Part shown: piece after piece, positions 1 to 10,300 of the stretch | Position numbering within the stretch: the stretch's first letter is position 1 | How the letters are laid out: every line of letters begins with the position of its first letter | NCBI RefSeq assembly: GCF_003479425.1 | Contig: NZ_QUHC01000008.1 | Span: 146,600-210,599, forward strand | DNA length: 64,000 nucleotides | Direction: 5' to 3' | Source of the DNA: Odoribacter sp. AF15-53 | GTDB taxonomy: Bacteria; Bacteroidota; Bacteroidia; Bacteroidales; Marinifilaceae | Notes under the pieces: model-generated | Seen by the model: only the letters and a program-made list of their open reading frames with translations | Told to the model about the DNA's origin: nothing | The model's database searches: none | Translations under genes and position numbers: made by a program

Positions 1-960
1 AATGAATTCTTCATCAAACAAGGTTATATCCCTTTAAAAGACTACCTGTATCCCAATGGCTGGATCTGCAATTTTGGAGCATCCCACACGCTAGAGTATG
101 CATTCAGTTGCTACGCGGCGGCTCAAATGGCAAAAGCTCTGGGAAAAACAGCCGAACATGACACTCTCATGCAATATTCTCTCGCTTACAAAAACCTGTT
201 TGATCCGGAAACAAAATACATGCGTCCCCGTGAAGCCGATGGCTCGTTCTTGAAAGATTTCGACCCGATGAAAGGCTGGAAAGGCTTTCAGGAAAGTAAT
301 GCGGCTCAATACACCTGGTATGTTCCCCACGATGTCAAGGGATTAATCAATCTTATGGGAAAAGACCTCTTCAATGAAAGACTGGAATACACCTTTGTTG
401 AATCACGCAAGACGTTATTCGGGGGAGGCAAAGAGATCGACAGTTTCTCCGGCGTGGAAAAATTATATAATCAAGGAAATCAACCCTGTTTGCATGATGC
501 TTGGCTTTTCAACTATTCCGGGAAACCGTGGCTTACCCAATTATACACCCGTCTGATCTGTGATGAGTTTTACGGAACGACTCCCGAACATGGATACGGA
601 TTCGGGCAAGACGAGGATCAGGGACAACTGGGATCGTGGTACGTGATGGCTGCCATGGGGTTATTTGACGTACAAGGAGGTACGAACATCACCCCTTCTT
701 ACCAGATCGGTAGCCCGAAATTCAATAAAATCACGATCAAACTAGACCCGAAATACTACTCCGGCAAAGAATTCGTGATCGAAACCACCAATAACGCCCC
801 GGATCACTATTACATCCAATCAGCTACTCTTAATGGCAAACCCTTGGAGGATTGTTGGTTCTATCGCCAGGAAATCATGAACGGCGGTCACTTGAAATTA
901 CAAATGGATTCTATTCCAAATACAAAATGGGGCATTGCATCCATGCCCCATTCCAAATGA
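1..960 (+). CDS. GH92 family alpha-mannosidase, 3' part (5' end outside window)
   Basis: The frame is open from base 1, so this is the C-terminal ~319 residues of a larger enzyme. GH92 enzymes are calcium-dependent exo-alpha-mannosidases, usually 700-800 residues, exported in Bacteroidota to trim mannose from N-glycans or yeast mannan. The visible part has the family's (alpha/alpha)6-barrel end: the NGWICNFGASHTLEYAF segment near the window start and the acidic motif GQDEDQGQLGSW (around residues 202-213 of the fragment), which matches the conserved 'GNDDxGQMSAW' element carrying the catalytic base. A short beta-sandwich tail follows. It ends 38 nt before the convergent korB stop, with a shared terminator between them. 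The signal peptide and the first catalytic half cannot be seen. Confidence 0.88.
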   Translation, partial: NEFFIKQGYIPLKDYLYPNGWICNFGASHTLEYAFSCYAAAQMAKALGKTAEHDTLMQYSLAYKNLFDPETKYMRPREADGSFLKDFDPMKGWKGFQESNAAQYTWYVPHDVKGLINLMGKDLFNERLEYTFVESRKTLFGGGKEIDSFSGVEKLYNQGNQPCLHDAWLFNYSGKPWLTQLYTRLICDEFYGTTPEHGYGFGQDEDQGQLGSWYVMAAMGLFDVQGGTNITPSYQIGSPKFNKITIKLDPKYYSGKEFVIETTNNAPDHYYIQSATLNGKPLEDCWFYRQEIMNGGHLKLQMDSIPNTKWGIASMPHSK

Positions 961-961
961 C

Positions 962-995
962 AAAAAAGGCGCTCTTCAACCGAGCGCCTTTTCAA
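962..995. terminator. bidirectional terminator between GH92 gene and korB
   Basis: Perfect 11-bp stem AAAAGGCGCTC / GAGCGCCTTTT (964-974 and 982-992) with a 7-nt loop. It has T-runs when read in either direction and lies between two convergent stop codons. Confidence 0.85.
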
Positions 996-997
996 TA

Positions 998-2014
998 TTA
1001 TTTTACTTCCCAAACGTCACCGCTGTTCAGTAAATCTTCAACACAATGAATGGATGATTTAGCTTTTACAGTCTCGATCTGTCCTTCCAACGCATCGTTG
1101 TAGGTAACACCTTCCACATCACGGATAACACCCAAAGCTACCGGATATTCAGGAGCTTTCATGTGTACCAGCATCCAGTGCATAGAGGGATTCACACTAT
1201 GAGCATCATGAACCATGATGTCATCAAGCGTGATACCATCTTTACCGATCTCAACGACCTTTAATTTCCCGGCTTTCATATCGAACATAATACCTTTATC
1301 CTTGTTCTTTCCGAAAACCATCGGTTCGCCATGCTTCAAAATTAACTGACGTTCCTCTTTCATCTCTTTATCGGTAATAGCCGAATGAGCCCCATCCGCA
1401 AAAATCACACAATTCTGAAGGATTTCTACAACAGCAGTACCCTTATGACGTACACCAGCCTCGATAACTTCTGCCGTCAAATTGATATTCATATCCAAAG
1501 AGCGGGCGAAAAATTTTCCCTGCGCACCGATTACCAACTCACCCGGATTAAACGGGGTCTCGATTGTTCCGTAAGGAGAAGTTTTAGTCTTCGTACCCAA
1601 TTTCGTGGTCGGAGAATACTGACCTTTCGTCAACCCGTAAATCTCGTTATTGAACACCAGCGTGGTAATATCAATATTACGACGGATTGCATGAATAAAA
1701 TGATTACCCCCGATTGCCAATGCATCACCGTCACCGGAAACCTGAAGAATATTCAATTTTGGGTTAGCACTCTTTGCTCCGGATGCGATAGCGGCAGCAC
1801 GTCCATGAATCGTGTGGAATCCATACGTGTTCATGTAATAGGGGAAACGGGAAGAACACCCGATTCCGGAAATAACTGCCCACGATTCTTTCGGGTACCC
1901 CAATTCAGCCATGGCTTTCTGCACGGAGTTAATGATACCATGGTCACCGCAACCCGGACACCAACGAATCTCTTGGTTGCTCTTAAAATCTTTCGGTGTA
2001 TATTGTTCTGCCAT
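998..2014 (-). CDS. korB: 2-oxoacid:ferredoxin oxidoreductase, beta subunit
   Basis: 338 residues. This is the thiamine-diphosphate subunit of a 2-oxoacid:ferredoxin oxidoreductase, probably for 2-oxoglutarate (or a related 2-oxoacid), which makes acyl-CoA, CO2 and reduced ferredoxin in the cytoplasm. The N-terminus has the RWCPGCGDHGI cluster-associated motif. The ThDP/Mg site is the SGDGDALAIGG segment (about residues 92-102) followed by a conserved NNEIYGLTKGQYSPT stretch. It starts 2 nt after the korA stop, so the pair is one operon transcribed korA-korB. Substrate choice (2-oxoglutarate, pyruvate or branched-chain) cannot be fixed from sequence alone; similarity to the Kor/two-subunit class makes 2-oxoglutarate most likely. 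Confidence 0.9.
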   Translation of the reverse strand: MAEQYTPKDFKSNQEIRWCPGCGDHGIINSVQKAMAELGYPKESWAVISGIGCSSRFPYYMNTYGFHTIHGRAAAIASGAKSANPKLNILQVSGDGDALAIGGNHFIHAIRRNIDITTLVFNNEIYGLTKGQYSPTTKLGTKTKTSPYGTIETPFNPGELVIGAQGKFFARSLDMNINLTAEVIEAGVRHKGTAVVEILQNCVIFADGAHSAITDKEMKEERQLILKHGEPMVFGKNKDKGIMFDMKAGKLKVVEIGKDGITLDDIMVHDAHSVNPSMHWMLVHMKAPEYPVALGVIRDVEGVTYNDALEGQIETVKAKSSIHCVEDLLNSGDVWEVK

Positions 2015-2016
2015 GA

Positions 2017-3861
2017 TTATTTTCCTAATAATTCGGTTATTTTTTCTTTCAGCTCAACTACCGTGAAAGGTAATCCTGCTACTTTGTTATACTGATAATA
2101 AGTGTAATGCGGGAATTTAGCTCTTAAATATTGAGCAAACTGTCCCAGGTTCAACTCGCAAACGATGATCTTTTTGAATTTACCAAGCACCTCGTCCGTG
2201 TTCTTCGGAAGCGGGTTGATGAAATTGAAATGAGCCAAACTTACATCCTGTCCCTCTTCTCTCAATTCACGAACAACCGAGTACAAGTGACCATAAGTAC
2301 CACCCCAACCAACAACAAGCACGTCACCACCATTCTGGTTTCCGAAAATTTCTTGTTGAGGCAGACAATCCGCAATCTTAGCCACCTTAGCATCACGCAA
2401 ATCCGTCATGATTTGATGATTTTCAGGAACATAACTAATTTCACCTGTTACATTCACTTTTTCCAGACCACCGATACGATGTTCCAATCCTTTCGTTCCC
2501 GGCAAGGCCCACATTCTAGCCAATGTCTCCGGATCACGCGCATAAGGTTTGTAGTCATCGCCTTCTTTAGCTATTCTCGGGGTGATCACGGGAAGATCCT
2601 TCATGGAAGGAATTTTCCAAGGCTGAGCACCGTTACCCAGATAACCGTCAGTCAACAAAACGACCGGGGTCATATGTTCCACGGCAATCTTAGCAGCCCA
2701 GAAAGCATAATCAAAACAGTTACCCGGGGTACTTGCAGCCACCACAGGCATCGGGCTTTCACCATTACGTCCGTAAAGAGCTTGCAACAAGTCGGATTGT
2801 TCTGTTTTCGTGGGAAGACCGGTAGAAGGACCGCCACGTTGAACGTCAACAATAACCAAAGGCAATTCAGCCATAACCGCCAAACCGGCAGCCTCACTCT
2901 TCAATGCCAAACCGGGACCTGAAGTCGTGGTGATAGCCAGATTTCCAACGTAACTTGCACCGATTGAAGTACAAATTCCGGCAATCTCATCCTCTGCCTG
3001 ATAAGTCTTAACTCCTAAATCGCGTCTCAACGCCAACTCCTGCAAAATATCCGTTGCCGGAGTGATAGGATAAGAACCGCAGAACAAAGGTAAATTCGCC
3101 TTCTCTGCTGCAGCCAGGAATCCCCATGCCGTAGCCTTATTACCGGTAATTGTCCGGTAACGTCCTTTCTCGATCTGGGCCGGGGCCACGTTGAAGTGTA
3201 CGGCCAAAGCGTGAACGTTAGCAGCATAGTTGAACCCGCTTTCCAATACTTTCACGTTAGCATGAGCGATCTCGGGTTTCTTGCCGAATTTCTGGTTAAT
3301 AAAATCTCTCGTGTGATCTACCGTACGATCGAACATCCAGTATATCATACCAAGAGCAAACATATTCTTACATTTAACGATAGACTTCTGATCCAGACCA
3401 CTGTCTTTCAAAGCCTCTTCCGTCAAAGTCGTGATCTTTACGGGGACCACGTTATAATCTTGCAAGATAACATCTTCCAGCGGGTTTGATTTATACCCGG
3501 CCTTCTCGATATTCTTGTCATTAAATGCATCCAAATTCACGATAATCGTCGCACCCTTTTTTGCCCAACGCAAGTTGGCCTTCAAAGCGGCAGGATTCAT
3601 CGCCACCAGCACATCTGCAAAATCTCCCGGAGTCTTCACGGGATCATTCCCGATATGTACCTGGAAACCGGAAACACCACCTACCGTACCTTGCGGGGCG
3701 CGTATTTCAGCCGGATAATCCGGAAACGTTGATACACCGTTTCCAAATAAGGCCGCAGCATCCGAGAACTGCGAGCCGGTCAATTGCATCCCGTCTCCCG
3801 AATCTCCGGAGAAACGAATTACAATATTCTTTTTTTCGATAACTTTTGTCTTTTCACTCAT
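2017..3861 (-). CDS. korA: 2-oxoacid:ferredoxin oxidoreductase, alpha subunit (gamma-alpha fusion)
   Basis: 614 residues. The N-terminal ~190 residues are the gamma domain (RFSGDSGDGMQLTGSQFSDA start, 'YPAEIRAPQGTVGGVSGFQV'), fused to the pyrimidine-binding alpha domain from about residue 215 (GSYPITPATDILQELA, ETEQSDLLQALYGRNGESP-type segment) and the C-terminal domain (VGWGGTYGHLYS). This gamma-alpha fusion is typical of KorA in Bacteroidota and actinobacteria. With KorB it forms the ferredoxin-linked 2-oxoacid oxidoreductase of central anaerobic metabolism. Upstream, a minus-strand promoter-like pair sits about 75 nt before the start codon. Confidence 0.9.
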   Translation of the reverse strand: MSEKTKVIEKKNIVIRFSGDSGDGMQLTGSQFSDAAALFGNGVSTFPDYPAEIRAPQGTVGGVSGFQVHIGNDPVKTPGDFADVLVAMNPAALKANLRWAKKGATIIVNLDAFNDKNIEKAGYKSNPLEDVILQDYNVVPVKITTLTEEALKDSGLDQKSIVKCKNMFALGMIYWMFDRTVDHTRDFINQKFGKKPEIAHANVKVLESGFNYAANVHALAVHFNVAPAQIEKGRYRTITGNKATAWGFLAAAEKANLPLFCGSYPITPATDILQELALRRDLGVKTYQAEDEIAGICTSIGASYVGNLAITTTSGPGLALKSEAAGLAVMAELPLVIVDVQRGGPSTGLPTKTEQSDLLQALYGRNGESPMPVVAASTPGNCFDYAFWAAKIAVEHMTPVVLLTDGYLGNGAQPWKIPSMKDLPVITPRIAKEGDDYKPYARDPETLARMWALPGTKGLEHRIGGLEKVNVTGEISYVPENHQIMTDLRDAKVAKIADCLPQQEIFGNQNGGDVLVVGWGGTYGHLYSVVRELREEGQDVSLAHFNFINPLPKNTDEVLGKFKKIIVCELNLGQFAQYLRAKFPHYTYYQYNKVAGLPFTVVELKEKITELLGK

Positions 3862-3941
3862 GACTTAGTTACTTGTTCTTTAATATTAGATTATAAATAA
3901 TATACTATGATATCACACTAATTTTATGTTGTAAAACATGC

Positions 3942-3972
3942 GTAAAGGTAGCCAATAGAAATATCTAAACAA
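3942..3972 (-). promoter_or_regulatory. putative korAB promoter
   Basis: On the minus strand, TTG at 3972-3970 is followed after 19 nt by TACCTTTA (3950-3943), one base from the Bacteroidota -7 consensus TAnnTTTG. The rest of the 395-nt divergent gap 3862-4256 is AT-rich, with no further coding signal that I can see. Confidence 0.45.
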
Positions 3973-4256
3973 GTTTGTATCAGTATTTTTTTCTTCTTCG
4001 ATATCGCCCTGACATTCAAGGTTGAGCATGTCGAAAAACATGTTTTTCAGCATAAATTAAATAAAACAATTCTAAATAACGAACATTTTTCCGCCATTTT
4101 TTAGTTACTTTCTTGTTACGATTGAAAATTTCAGGAACAAAATCCCTTTCAATATGGAACAAATTCATGCTTTAAATTGTATAGATAATAAGTTTTGTAT
4201 AATTTTATCAAGTAAACACGTACATAGCCACAAAGTAATTTTTTAAACATACCGTC

Positions 4257-5795
4257 ATGAAAAACTATCTGATTTTACTCTGCCTGATTTTGGGAACAAT
4301 AAGTTGCGGAAAGAAATCATCCATTTCCGATTTTATCAATCGCCCGGACGATTCACAAAACCCGTACACGATCAGTTCTACCCACGTGGGGCCGATTGCA
4401 AGAGGCACGAACATCCGCCAACTTTACGCCATGTATCCCCCGAAACAGATTAAACTTATAAAAAACAAAGGCGGGTTCTTCAATCAGGAGTTCGACGACT
4501 ACAACATCTATGATCGCAACGGGAACCTGTTGTTTACCGCCACTCCCGAAGTCGCCGGGGATACTAGTTCCTTCATTAACCGGATCATCATCCGGGATAC
4601 ATCCTTCAAAACTTCCGAGGGTATCGGTTTGAATTCCACGCTTGGACAACTCCGGAATGCCTACCACAATATAAACTTCCTTCCTTCCTCTGGAGAGATT
4701 GTAGTTTCAGTTCCGAAAGTCAGCACCAATTTTTTGATCAACAAGACTAATCTCGATGATTCCTGGTGGGACAACAACACGAATCAAGTCATCGAAAAAA
4801 ATATCCCGGATAGCACACATATAGACGGGGTTGTCGTTTTTTGGAACACGAAAGAAGCACAACACACACCAGCTATTTTCACCGCCGTATTTTGGAATGA
4901 AATGTTGACAAAACTCGTTACCTGGTGTGTGATCGAACTTCCCTCCATCGCGATCTTGATCATTTTATTCGTGTCTCTACTGCGAGCCTTACGATTTACC
5001 ACCCAAAAAATGAAAAAAATAGCCATCAATAAAGCCCATCGAGCCGAAAATATAGACGACAACGAGGCTGAAAAACGAATCAATACACTAACGGGAATTA
5101 TACACGGAATCGGAAGAATTTTCCTGTGGGTAATTTTCCTTCTGATCTTGCTCGGAAAATTCAATATCAACATCGCCCCCATCCTAGCCAGTGCCGGGAT
5201 CGTCGGGTTAGCCGTCGGCTTCGGGGCACAGGAACTTGTGCGGGATTTCATTTCCGGGTTCTTTATTCTACTGGAAGATCAACTACGCACCGGAGACTGG
5301 GCCGTAATCAATGGAACGGAAGGATTGGTTGAAAAAATCGAGCTACGAACCGTCACCCTCCGCGATAGTTCCGGAACCGTACATATTTTCCAGAACGGGA
5401 AAATAAACACACTTTCCAACATGACCAAAGAGTGGTCCGCCATTGTCCTCCAAATCGGTATTGGCTACAAAGAAGACACGGATAACGCTATCATGCTCAT
5501 GCAACAAGTAGGTGACGAAATGTTCAACGACCCGGTTTACAGAGAAATGATGTTAGAACCGATATCCATCAGCGGGGTAAATGACTTCGCCGATAGTGCC
5601 GTTGTTATCCGTCTTGTTCTCAAAACAAAACCCATGCAACAATGGGCTGTCGGAAGAGAATACCGTAGACGCCTGAAAAAAGTATTTGACGCGAAAAACG
5701 TGGAATTCCCCTTCCCCTATCGTACCCTCACCTGGGGAGACAGTTCCAATCCCATCAAACTAAAAATAGAAACATCAGACTCGGATTCGAAATAA
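4257..5795 (+). CDS. MscS-family mechanosensitive channel with lipoprotein-like N-terminus
   Basis: 512 residues. The N-terminus (MKNYLILLCLILGTISCGKK) looks like a signal peptide ending in a lipobox-like TISC at Cys17, followed by a ~200-residue region predicted to be extracytoplasmic. Membrane segments follow at about residues 218-245, 284-303 and 305-340. The last is glycine/alanine-rich (ILASAGIVGLAVGFGAQELV), the pore helix signature of MscS, and it runs into the beta domain (QLRTGDWAVINGTEGLVEKI). The role is pressure-gated solute release on hypo-osmotic shock. A lipid-anchored periplasmic front end is unusual for MscS, and the front region was not recognised as a known domain. corA follows 37 nt later on the same strand, so the two ion transporters may be cotranscribed. 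Confidence 0.87.
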   Translation: MKNYLILLCLILGTISCGKKSSISDFINRPDDSQNPYTISSTHVGPIARGTNIRQLYAMYPPKQIKLIKNKGGFFNQEFDDYNIYDRNGNLLFTATPEVAGDTSSFINRIIIRDTSFKTSEGIGLNSTLGQLRNAYHNINFLPSSGEIVVSVPKVSTNFLINKTNLDDSWWDNNTNQVIEKNIPDSTHIDGVVVFWNTKEAQHTPAIFTAVFWNEMLTKLVTWCVIELPSIAILIILFVSLLRALRFTTQKMKKIAINKAHRAENIDDNEAEKRINTLTGIIHGIGRIFLWVIFLLILLGKFNINIAPILASAGIVGLAVGFGAQELVRDFISGFFILLEDQLRTGDWAVINGTEGLVEKIELRTVTLRDSSGTVHIFQNGKINTLSNMTKEWSAIVLQIGIGYKEDTDNAIMLMQQVGDEMFNDPVYREMMLEPISISGVNDFADSAVVIRLVLKTKPMQQWAVGREYRRRLKKVFDAKNVEFPFPYRTLTWGDSSNPIKLKIETSDSDSK

Positions 5796-5832
5796 CTTTT
5801 ATCCTTTAGTCATTAACTTTTAACTTCATCGT

Positions 5833-6894
5833 ATGGCTCGTTTTCTAAAAGATCGAACAAAATCACAAGGTGCCCCTCCCGGTTCTCTCATCTTTATCGG
5901 GAAGCAAAAAATGACAAAGAACTCTATTCATGTCATTCAATACACGAGCGAAGGAATCAAGGAATCCTTCCCCGAAACACTAACAGACATCATGAATGCC
6001 GTATCCAATGATCACATGACCTGGATCAACATATCGGGCTTACAGAACACGACTCTAATCGCGGAAATGGGAAAAGCTTTCGATGTATCACCCTTATTCT
6101 TGGAAGACATTTTGAATACCGATCAGCGTCCCCGGTTCAGCGAGGAATCCGACCACCTATACATCATCGCCAAATCATTCTATCTGGGACCCGAAGACAA
6201 CATCGTACACATGGAACAACTATCTTTCATCGTAGGTTCACACTATCTGGTCTCGATTCAGGAAACAGATGCGGATTATTTCAAAGCGGTAAAAAAACGC
6301 CTCTACGACGGAAAAACCCGCATCCGGTCTTTCGGAACGGATTATCTCTGTTACGCACTACTCGACACACTTGTTGATAGTTATATCATTAACCTGGAAA
6401 TTCTCGGAGCCGCTATCGAAGAAAGAGGTAAAACCATCCTGGATGCCGACCCGAAAGCCATGGAAGACCTTTATCATTACAAAACGGAACTGTCCTATAT
6501 TCGGAAAAACGTCCGCCCTTTTAAAGAAGTTACTACCCGCTTTACCAACTGTGATTCTCCTTTAATTAACCAGAACACGTATACTTACCTGCACGATTTG
6601 GATGACCTTGTCGTCCAAGCTCAAGAAGCCATCGAGATATACTACTCCATGATATCCGACCAAATGAACCTTTACCAAACGAATATCAGTAACCGGGTAA
6701 ACGATGTCATGAAAATATTAACCATCTTTTCCGCACTCTTCATTCCACTCACCTTTATCGCCGGAATCTACGGGATGAACTTCGAGTACATGCCCGAATT
6801 ACAAAACCATTACAGCTACTTTATCCTATGGGGAATCATGATCGTCATCACCATCATCATGTTACTCTACTTCAAAAGAAAAAAATGGCTTTAA
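5833..6894 (+). CDS. corA: CorA-type magnesium/cobalt transporter
   Basis: 353 residues, normal for CorA. It has a large cytoplasmic alpha/beta N-domain, a long helical stalk (about residues 200-285), two C-terminal membrane helices (about 290-312 and 325-346) and the ion-selectivity motif YGMN at residues 313-316 between them. The C-terminus is basic (KRKKW), as in the family. It imports Mg2+ (or Co2+/Ni2+) as a pentamer in the inner membrane. It lies 37 nt after the mscS-like gene. The downstream region holds a large inverted repeat. Confidence 0.93.
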   Translation: MARFLKDRTKSQGAPPGSLIFIGKQKMTKNSIHVIQYTSEGIKESFPETLTDIMNAVSNDHMTWINISGLQNTTLIAEMGKAFDVSPLFLEDILNTDQRPRFSEESDHLYIIAKSFYLGPEDNIVHMEQLSFIVGSHYLVSIQETDADYFKAVKKRLYDGKTRIRSFGTDYLCYALLDTLVDSYIINLEILGAAIEERGKTILDADPKAMEDLYHYKTELSYIRKNVRPFKEVTTRFTNCDSPLINQNTYTYLHDLDDLVVQAQEAIEIYYSMISDQMNLYQTNISNRVNDVMKILTIFSALFIPLTFIAGIYGMNFEYMPELQNHYSYFILWGIMIVITIIMLLYFKRKKWL

Positions 6895-6900
6895 TAACTT

Positions 6901-7012
6901 TAGATTTTAAATTTACGATTTTAAATTCCAGCCACACAAGGCCACGCTATCCGATTATTTGAATGCGTTAACTTTGTGCGGCTGGAATCTAAAATCGTAA
7001 ATTTAAAATCTA
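6901..7012. repeat. large intergenic inverted repeat (39-nt arms)
   Basis: Arms at 6901-6939 and 6974-7012 are complementary at 37 of 39 positions, around a 34-nt centre. The AT-rich core (AGATTTTAAATTTACGATTT) recurs in shortened form between rpoC and rpoB and before phoU. It sits between the convergent ends of corA and the DUF3467 gene, where its RNA would form a long hairpin on either strand. Confidence 0.85.
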
Positions 7013-7020
7013 AAATTACC

Positions 7021-7329
7021 TCAGGCTTGTCCCTGCTGTTCCAAATCCAACGGAAACACCGGACCGAGAGATTCCGGTAAATTGATTTTCCCGAAATCCT
7101 GCTCATACCTCCGGATATTATCCTGCAAAGCCAACATCAAACGTTTGGCGTGTTCCGGGGTCAAGATAATACGACTTTTCACCTCAGCCTTAGGCAAGCC
7201 GGGCATCATACGGATAAAATCAACAATAAACTCGGATGTTGAATGAGAAATTATAGCCAGATTTGCATAAGTACCTTGTGCAACTTCATGGTTCAATTCG
7301 ATGTCGAACGGATGATTTTTTTCTTCCAT
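7021..7329 (-). CDS. DUF3467 family protein
   Basis: 102 residues. The pattern YANLAIISHSTSEFIVDFIRM...SRIILTPEHAKRLMLALQDNIRRYE is that of the small DUF3467 family found directly downstream of rpoC in Bacteroidota. No signal peptide or membrane segment is seen, so it is probably cytoplasmic. It lies 57 nt after the rpoC stop, past a hairpin. It probably receives transcripts reading through from rpoC. Function unknown. Confidence 0.82.
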   Translation of the reverse strand: MEEKNHPFDIELNHEVAQGTYANLAIISHSTSEFIVDFIRMMPGLPKAEVKSRIILTPEHAKRLMLALQDNIRRYEQDFGKINLPESLGPVFPLDLEQQGQA

Positions 7330-7358
7330 AACAATCTTAGGTTAATAGTATATAACAA

Positions 7359-7382
7359 TAGAGGCGCCTTTCAGCGCCTCTA
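7359..7382 (-). terminator. hairpin between rpoC and DUF3467 gene
   Basis: Perfect 9-bp stem TAGAGGCGC / GCGCCTCTA (7359-7367, 7374-7382) with a 6-nt loop, 5 nt after the rpoC stop on the minus strand. Read on that strand it is followed by ATTGTTAT rather than a clean U-run, so termination is probably partial, or it acts as a processing site. Confidence 0.6.
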
Positions 7383-7386
7383 CCTA

Positions 7387-10300
7387 TCATTTGTCTTTTT
7401 CCATCCTCTCAAGGTCTGCCTTAGAACCTACAATCATACTTCTAAATTCTTTCATACCTGTACCCACTGGTATCAAGTGACCGCAAATCACGTTTTCTTT
7501 CAATCCTTCCAACGGATCGACTTTACCGTAAATTGCTGCTTCATTCAATACTTTCGTAGTCTCCTGGAATGATGCGGCAGAAATGAAACTAGCCGTTTGC
7601 AAAGCTGCGCGGGTAATACCCTGCAATACCTGTGCGGAAGTTGCGGGCACGGCATCTCTGGCTTCCACTACTTTCAAGTCCCGACGTTTCAACTGAGAGT
7701 TAATATCTCTCAACATACGTACAGAGATAATCTGTCCCGGTTTCACCCGATCCGAATCCCCGGCTTCAAGAACAACTTTCTTTCCGTAGATCGCATCGTT
7801 TTCCTCCATGAACTCACTCTTGTCAACCACTTGGTTTTCCAAGAATCTCGTGTCTCCGGCATCTTGGATCAATACCTTACGCATCATCTGGTGTACGATA
7901 ATCTCGAAATGCTTATCGTTAATTTTCACACCCTGCATACGATACACATCCTGTACCTCGTTCACGATATACTCTTGTACCTTAATCGGTCCTTCGATAT
8001 TCAAAATATCAGTCGGGGTAATTGCACCATCAGACAACGGGGTCCCGGCACGTACATAATCGTTCTCCTGAACCAAAATCTGTTTTGACAAAGAAACCAA
8101 ATATTTCTTCACCTCGCCAGCTTTCGAAGTCACGATGATTTCACGGTTACCACGTTTGATCTTACCATAAGTAACCTCTCCGTCAATTTCCGATACAACC
8201 GCGGGATTCGACGGGTTACGAGCCTCGAACAACTCGGTAACACGAGGAAGACCTCCCGTGATATCGCCTGCCTTACCGACAGCCCTCGGAATCTTGGCTA
8301 TTGTACTACCGGCTACAACCTCGGCCCCCTCTTTCACGACGATGTGAGCACCCACGGGCAAGTTATAACTCTTCACCGTGTTACCGTCTGCATCATTTAT
8401 ACACAGAGCGGGAGCTTTCATCTTATCACGGAACTCGATGATAATCATTTCTCTAAATCCGGTTGTTTCATCGGACTCTTCCTTGTAGGTTTCACCATCA
8501 ATCAAGTTCTCCAATCCGATCGTACCCGAAAATTCAGTAATGATCAACGCGTTGAACGGGTCCCATTCGCAAAGTAATTCACCCTTGCTGATCTCCTGAC
8601 CATCCTTCACGAACAATTTAGCTCCGTAAGGAATAGCGTGAGAAATCAATATAATATTCGTGTTCTTATCCAATATACGCAACTCCGTCAAACGACCTAC
8701 AACCACGTCACAGGTAGTTCCGTTATCTTGCGTGTACTCCACAGAACGCAATTCCTCATATTCAACGTAACCATCATACTTGGCCTTCAAAGAGTTCTCG
8801 CTGGAAATATTTCCTGCGGTACCTCCCACGTGGAAGGTTCTCAATGTCAACTGAGTACCCGGCTCACCGATTGACTGGGCGGCGATAACTCCAACGGCCT
8901 CACCTTTCTCAACCATACGGCTGGTAGCCAAATTACGTCCGTAACATTTAGCACATACCCCCTTCTTCGCCTCGCAAGTCAATACAGAACGAACCTCAAC
9001 ACGTTCGATCGGGGATTTCTCGATAATATCGGCAATCTCCTCCGTGAACTCCTCTCCGGAAGCCACGATCAATTCACCTGTATTCGGGTGATAAATATCA
9101 TGTACAGAAACACGTCCTAAAATTCTCTCCGACAAAGAAGACACAATCTCCTCGTTATTCTTGATAGCTGAAATGGTGATACCTCTCAACGTACCGCAAT
9201 CCTCCTCGGTAATCGTGATATCGTTCGCCACGTCAACCAGACGACGAGTCAAATATCCGGCATCGGCAGTCTTCAAAGCCGTATCGGCCAAACCTTTACG
9301 AGCACCGTGGGTTGAAATAAAGTACTCCAACACGGAAAGTCCCTCTTTAAAGTTAGCCAAAATCGGGTTCTCGATAATTTGAGCCCCGGTAGCTCCTGAT
9401 TTCTGCGGTTTTGCCATCAATCCACGCATACCTCCCAACTGACGAATCTGCTCGCGAGATCCACGGGCTCCGGAATCCAACATCATGTAGATAGAATTGA
9501 AACCTTGATCATCCGCGGCCAACTGCTTCATCAAAGTTGAAGTCAGGTTAGCGTTCACGTGTGTCCAAATATCAATAATCTGGTTATATCTCTCGTTGTT
9601 GGTAATGAATCCCATGTTATAGTTCGCCATCACCTCCTCAACCTGATCATATCCTTCCTGCAACAACTCTTGTTTGTTCTCCGGAACAATAACGTCTCCC
9701 AAGTTGAAAGACAAACCACCCTCAAATGCCTTACGATAACCCAAATCCTTGATATCATCTAGGAACTTGGCCGTCACATCCACACCGCAACGTTTAAACA
9801 CGTCACCGATGATATCACGCAAAGCCTTTTTCGTGATCAACGTATTAATATAAGGATAATTCTTCGGGGTAGATTGGTTCAGGATCACACGACCGACCGT
9901 AGTCTTGATCATGTGTCTGATCGGTTGGCCATCCTTATCCACGTCATCAATCTTCACTTCAATTTCAGCGTGCAAGTCTACTGCTCTCTCGTTGAAGGCA
10001 ATAATAACCTCTTCGGGAGAATAGAACTTCAAACCTTCACCCTTTACACCCTTTCTCGGTTTCGTGATATAATACAAACCGAGTACCATATCCTGAGAAG
10101 GCACCGTGATAGGCGCACCGTTCGCGGGATTCAGAATATTGTGAGAACACAACATCAAAATCTGAGCTTCCAACACGGCCTCATTACCTAACGGCAAGTG
10201 TACGGCCATCTGGTCACCATCGAAGTCGGCGTTGAATCCGGTACAAGCCAGCGGGTGCAGACGGATAGCCTTACCCTCGATCAATTTCGGTTGGAATGCT

